DNA of 17,421 bases from positions 1-17,421 of the forward strand of contig CACWNZ010000015.1 of NCBI GenBank assembly GCA_902762335.1. The letters run 5' to 3'. The stretch is from an uncultured Ruminococcus sp. GTDB taxonomy: Bacteria > Bacillota > Clostridia > Oscillospirales > Acutalibacteraceae. Positions 14,198-17,421 of the stretch are shown here, piece by piece. The notes beneath the pieces are model-generated. The model was not told where the DNA came from. It saw only the letters and a program-made list of their open reading frames with translations, and did not search any database. The position numbers were made by a program, and so were the translations under genes. The stretch's first letter is position 1. Each line of letters opens with the position of its first letter.

Positions 14198-15139
14198 ATG
14201 AGCGGCTCGGAGCCTCTTGTAAGCATAGTTATACCCGCCTATAACTGCGGTGGAATGTTTGACAAATGTATAGCGTCAATAAGGACCCAGAGTCTTGAGG
14301 ACTTTGAGGTGATAATAATAAATAACGGCTCTACCGACGGTACCGCAGAGACGGCTCGCCGCGCCGCCCGTGAGGATAAGCGATTCAGGGTGACGGATAT
14401 GCCGCACGGCATGGCGGGCAGTGCAAGAAACGCCGGCATCAGCGCCGCGCGGGGCGAATATATCGCCTTTGTGGACGGTGACGACTGCATAGCGCCGCAG
14501 TACCTTGAAAGGCTTTACCGTGCCGCGCGGGATAACGGCGCGGATATTTCCGTGTGTGGATTTGATTATTATTTTCTCAACAGGGAGAAGCTCAGAAGGG
14601 GACTTTCCGCGAAGGAGACTCTTTACACGAGGGACGAAGCGCTGGGACTGCTGCTTCAGGATACGAAAATAAAGTTCTATCTGTGGGGCAAGCTTTTCAG
14701 GCGCAGCCTGTTTGAAGAGCACGATATTACCATACCCGATATGTACTATGAGGACGCCGCCGCCGTGCCGAGGCTTTTCTGGTTTGCGAACAAGGTAGCG
14801 TCAACGGATTACTGCGGCTATCATTATACGCGGGCGTTCTCAAAATATACCGAGGTAAGAATGACCCCGGGCAGAGTAAACGATTATATCAACACCGTTC
14901 CCATGATAAGGCTGTTTCTTGAGGAACAGGGCGCTTACGATAAATTCAAGGGTAAGCTGAGAATACACGTTTTTCACGTTTATTATGCCGTTCCGTCCAT
15001 GGTGAAGCAGAGCGCGCAGGAAAACAAAAGACCGGCAAAGGAAAATATAAGCATGGCAAGGGCAAAGCTCAGACTATGCCTTAAGCTGCCTTATGAAAGG
15101 CTCAAGGGGCTTGACCTTGAAAAGCCTGTTGTAGAATGA
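14198..15139 (+). CDS. GT2 family glycosyltransferase (first of pair)
   Basis: A 313-residue GT-A fold enzyme. The N-terminal nucleotide-sugar domain is clear: VSIVIPAYNCGGMFDKCIAS (8-27), INNGSTDGT (41-49), ARNAGISAARGEYIAFVDGDD (76-96) with the metal-binding DGDD at 93-96, and YYEDAAAVPRLFWFANK in the acceptor half. The usual DDGS at the end of strand 2 reads NNGS, which removes both aspartates, one of which normally contacts the nucleotide. The protein has no membrane helix. The ATG at 14198 sits behind GGAGGTGCTTCT. Placed between the flippase-like gene and a second GT2, it should add a sugar to a lipid-linked or surface glycan. Donor and acceptor cannot be read from the sequence. Confidence 0.92.
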   Translation: MSGSEPLVSIVIPAYNCGGMFDKCIASIRTQSLEDFEVIIINNGSTDGTAETARRAAREDKRFRVTDMPHGMAGSARNAGISAARGEYIAFVDGDDCIAPQYLERLYRAARDNGADISVCGFDYYFLNREKLRRGLSAKETLYTRDEALGLLLQDTKIKFYLWGKLFRRSLFEEHDITIPDMYYEDAAAVPRLFWFANKVASTDYCGYHYTRAFSKYTEVRMTPGRVNDYINTVPMIRLFLEEQGAYDKFKGKLRIHVFHVYYAVPSMVKQSAQENKRPAKENISMARAKLRLCLKLPYERLKGLDLEKPVVE

Positions 15140-15154
15140 CGATGAGGTGATGAT

Positions 15155-16147
15155 TTGAATACCGCTCCTAAAATATCCGTAATTGTGCCTATATATAAAG
15201 TCGAGAAATTCCTGAAAAGATGTCTTATATCTATAAGGGAGCAGACCTTTACCGACTTCGAGGTGCTTATAATAGATGACGGCTCACCCGACAAAAGCCC
15301 CGAGATAGCCGAGGAATTCTGCAAGACCGACGGCAGATTCGTCGTATACCACAAGGAGAACGGCGGTCTTTCGGACGCAAGGAATTACGGCATAGAGAGG
15401 GCAAAGGGAGAGTATATCGCCTTTATAGACAGTGACGACCACGTTCATAAGGATTACCTGAGGGTAATGTACGAGGCTTGCGAAAAGCACGGGGCGGATA
15501 TGGCGTACTGCAAGTATATGTATTCCTATTTCAATACGGGGATAAAGCTTCCCAGACCCTCTAAAGCAAAATCGGGCGTAATGGACAGGGACAAGGCTCT
15601 GAGCAACCTTATAAAAGATACTATGTTTCAGAGCTACGCTTGGAACAAGCTCTATAAGACGAGCCTTTTTCTTGATAACGATATAAGATACCCCTATATG
15701 TACTTTGAGGATATAGCCACTACGGCAAGACTTCTTTACAAGTCCAATAAGCTCGTGGTCACTTCAAAGCATCTGTATTTCTACGAAAAGCGCTTCGGCA
15801 GCATAGTAGGCACCATGAACGCCGAAAAGATAAGCGATTATTGGAGATCTATCCTCTCTGAGAGAAACTATTTTCAGTTCGTAGGGGAATACGACAAATA
15901 CAAGCCCGCTATTCTCAAAATGGCAAAAAGAGCCCACGCAATAAATATATATTCTATAGTGAGGCAGCATATACTCAATTTCGATTTCAGAAAAATGAAG
16001 TACAACCTTGATACGAACAAGGATATCTACCGCTACATAATATCCAACGAATACGTTGCGGTAGAGGGAATACCGGAAGTGCCTTATAAGCTCGTTCAGC
16101 CGGGGCGCCGTTATAAAATGCCCAAGGAAAAGAAATATAAAATATGA
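15155..16147 (+). CDS. GT2 family glycosyltransferase (second of pair)
   Basis: A 330-residue GT-A glycosyltransferase. Motifs are SVIVPIYKVEKFLKRCL (8-24), the intact nucleotide loop IIDDGSPDKS (39-48), GGLSDARNYGIERAKGEY (70-87) and the metal site IDSDD (91-95), followed by YMYFEDIATTARLL in the acceptor half. The layout matches capsule and teichoic-type GT2 enzymes such as the EpsJ/WcaA style. The C-terminal tail is lysine-rich. The start is TTG at 15155 with GAGGTG five bases upstream; the ATG at 15150 stops after one further codon. It lies 15 bases after the first GT2, so the two probably act in sequence on the same glycan. It is the last gene of the operon. Confidence 0.93.
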   Translation: MNTAPKISVIVPIYKVEKFLKRCLISIREQTFTDFEVLIIDDGSPDKSPEIAEEFCKTDGRFVVYHKENGGLSDARNYGIERAKGEYIAFIDSDDHVHKDYLRVMYEACEKHGADMAYCKYMYSYFNTGIKLPRPSKAKSGVMDRDKALSNLIKDTMFQSYAWNKLYKTSLFLDNDIRYPYMYFEDIATTARLLYKSNKLVVTSKHLYFYEKRFGSIVGTMNAEKISDYWRSILSERNYFQFVGEYDKYKPAILKMAKRAHAINIYSIVRQHILNFDFRKMKYNLDTNKDIYRYIISNEYVAVEGIPEVPYKLVQPGRRYKMPKEKKYKI

Positions 16148-16154
16148 GAAAGCA

Positions 16155-16191
16155 GGGCTGTCCGCATGGTTTTGTGCGGACAGCCCTTTTT
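16155..16191 (+). terminator. Terminator of the flippase-glycosyltransferase operon
   Basis: GGGCTGTCCGCA (16155-16166) pairs with TGCGGACAGCCC (16175-16186), followed by TTTTT to 16191. The minus-strand side lacks a T run, so for the convergent glucosidase gene it would be weak. Confidence 0.93.
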
Positions 16192-16195
16192 ACGA

Positions 16196-17421
16196 TTATT
16201 TACCTGATGAAAGAAGCCTGTAGTTTTCGGGGATATCTGCAGCGGGAGAGATACCGTCGTCCTCGTAGAGAAGATACGAGGCGGGGGCTTCGTCATAGCC
16301 GAGCAGCTCAAGCTCCGAGGTATCGAGCTCGTCGGTACATCGCGCGGGAGCGCAGAGAGGCAGCAGCCTGCCCCTGCGTATGAATACGGGTACCTCGTCA
16401 AGGTCGGCGCGGATATAGTGTACGCCCTTTGAGAGAAGCTCTGTGCGCGCGACAGAGGCGTCCTTGAAGATGACGAGCCGCATATCCTCGGGCAGATAAA
16501 CGTACCTTCCTGCGGCGTTCTGCACGTATATGGGGGTTGCCATAATGCTCTCTCCGATAAGAAGCTGATCCTCGGTCCGTCTTGCGATATCGTCATCGGG
16601 GAACTCAAAGCCGAGGGGCTTTATCATCATGCCGTCGTTAAGGCACGCCTTGACATATTCGCTGTAAAGATAGGGTATCAGCCTGTAGCGCAGGGAGATT
16701 ATGCCCCTGAACGTCTTGGTATCGCCGAAACTGTAGCACTCCTGAGCCCTCGTGCCGAAGGCGCTGTGATCCCTCATGAGCGGGGTGAAGATCCCGAAGG
16801 CGAGCCAGCGCAGAAGAAGATCGCGGGTGCAGTTCGTGCCGAAGCCGCCGAGATCCGCGCCGCTGTAAAGAAAGCCGCACATATTCAGCGAGGGCATCAT
16901 TTTTACGTTGAGAAGTATATGCGACCACCACGACTGATTATCGCCTGTCCATATACCGCCGAAGCGGTGCATTCCTATATAAGAGGAGCGTGAGAAAATC
17001 AGTATCCTTTTATCGGGCGAGAGCTCCCTGAAGGCATCAGAAGCCGCTCTCGTCATGTTGAAGCCGTAAAGATTATGCACGCGGCTGTGACAGACGGGCT
17101 TACCGTCTATTTTGTGAAACATCGCCGCATAGTCCTTGCGGCGGTTGTTGAGCCCGCCCATTCTGCTGCCGAGCTCGAAGAATTTAACGGGATCGTTGCA
17201 GGTGAAGTCAAAGCTTCTGACGTACTCGGCTGCCTCCTGAACGCCCTCGTCGGTGTAGAACATCGCAGGCTCGTTCATATCGTTCCAGAAGCCCTCTATG
17301 CCGCTGTCAAGCAGGAGCCTGTACTTGCTGCCAAACCAGCTGCGCGCCTCAGGCTGCATGAAGTCGGGAAAATGCGTTCTGCCGGGCCATACGCTCGCCG
17401 CAAAGAAGCTCCCGTCCTCAC
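16196..17421 (-). CDS. GH31 family alpha-glucosidase, partial (N-terminus beyond right edge)
   Basis: The C-terminal 408 residues of a glycoside hydrolase family 31 enzyme. The catalytic nucleophile is in GFWNDMNEPAMF (D47 of the visible part), the acid/base in GIWTGDNQSWW (D160), and the substrate-pocket motifs SGADLGGFG and PLMRDHSAFGTRAQE follow. The remainder forms the barrel end and the beta-sheet C-terminal domains (GESIMATPIYV, VPVFIRRGRLLPL). The visible part has no membrane segment. These enzymes release glucose from alpha-linked oligosaccharides such as maltose or isomaltose; the exact linkage is not readable here. The upstream frame reads EDGSFFAASVWPGRTHFPDF to the window edge, so the gene continues. 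It is convergent with the glycosyltransferase operon and stops 48 bases after it. Confidence 0.95.
   Translation of the reverse strand, partial: EDGSFFAASVWPGRTHFPDFMQPEARSWFGSKYRLLLDSGIEGFWNDMNEPAMFYTDEGVQEAAEYVRSFDFTCNDPVKFFELGSRMGGLNNRRKDYAAMFHKIDGKPVCHSRVHNLYGFNMTRAASDAFRELSPDKRILIFSRSSYIGMHRFGGIWTGDNQSWWSHILLNVKMMPSLNMCGFLYSGADLGGFGTNCTRDLLLRWLAFGIFTPLMRDHSAFGTRAQECYSFGDTKTFRGIISLRYRLIPYLYSEYVKACLNDGMMIKPLGFEFPDDDIARRTEDQLLIGESIMATPIYVQNAAGRYVYLPEDMRLVIFKDASVARTELLSKGVHYIRADLDEVPVFIRRGRLLPLCAPARCTDELDTSELELLGYDEAPASYLLYEDDGISPAADIPENYRLLSSGK

Overview
The window looks like the chromosome of an anaerobic Clostridia member, probably of the Oscillospiraceae/Ruminococcus type. This rests on the mid GC content, strong AGGAGG-type ribosome binding sites, frequent TTG starts, textbook TTGACA/TATAAT promoters with 17-base spacers, and the protein styles seen (an M3 oligopeptidase, an FtsX-type permease with a very long coiled coil, a DUF6270 protein, a GH31 glucosidase). 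The genus is inference. No transposase, phage gene or CRISPR array is visible.

Layout. Left edge to 1025 (minus): the N-terminal three quarters of citrate synthase, with its own promoter. 1026-1436: a gene-poor stretch with two very short frames of doubtful status. 1437-1972 (plus): two small overlapping genes of unknown function, ending in a hairpin terminator shared with the convergent operon. 2025-4859 (minus): a two-gene operon, first a DUF6270 protein whose C-terminal part looks like a circularly permuted FAM3/ILEI domain, then an alpha/beta-hydrolase-like protein. 5026-5111 (minus): tRNA-Ser(CGA), with promoter and terminator, bracketed by imperfect inverted repeats. 5112-5592: a possible gene remnant, a string of GC-rich hairpins and a three-copy 28-bp hairpin repeat just in front of the next promoter.

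5593-12032 (plus): an operon of M3 oligoendopeptidase, flavodoxin, ABC ATPase and a 1169-residue permease, closed by a strong terminator. 12186-12821 (plus): a phosphoribosyltransferase-like protein with a degenerate PRPP loop, with its own promoter and terminator. 13076-16147 (plus): an operon of a UPF0104/LPG-synthase-type membrane protein and two GT2 glycosyltransferases, which together suggest assembly of a membrane glycolipid or surface glycan. 16196 to the right edge (minus): a GH31 alpha-glucosidase missing its N-terminus.

How it fits together. Much of the window is envelope or glycan related: the DUF6270/hydrolase pair and the flippase-like/GT2 operon. The rest is metabolic housekeeping (citrate synthase, peptidase, glucosidase) plus one export-type ABC system. 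The most unusual signals are the permuted FAM3/ILEI-like domain, the hairpin repeat with a compensated base-pair change, and the PRTase without its acidic PRPP-binding pair.
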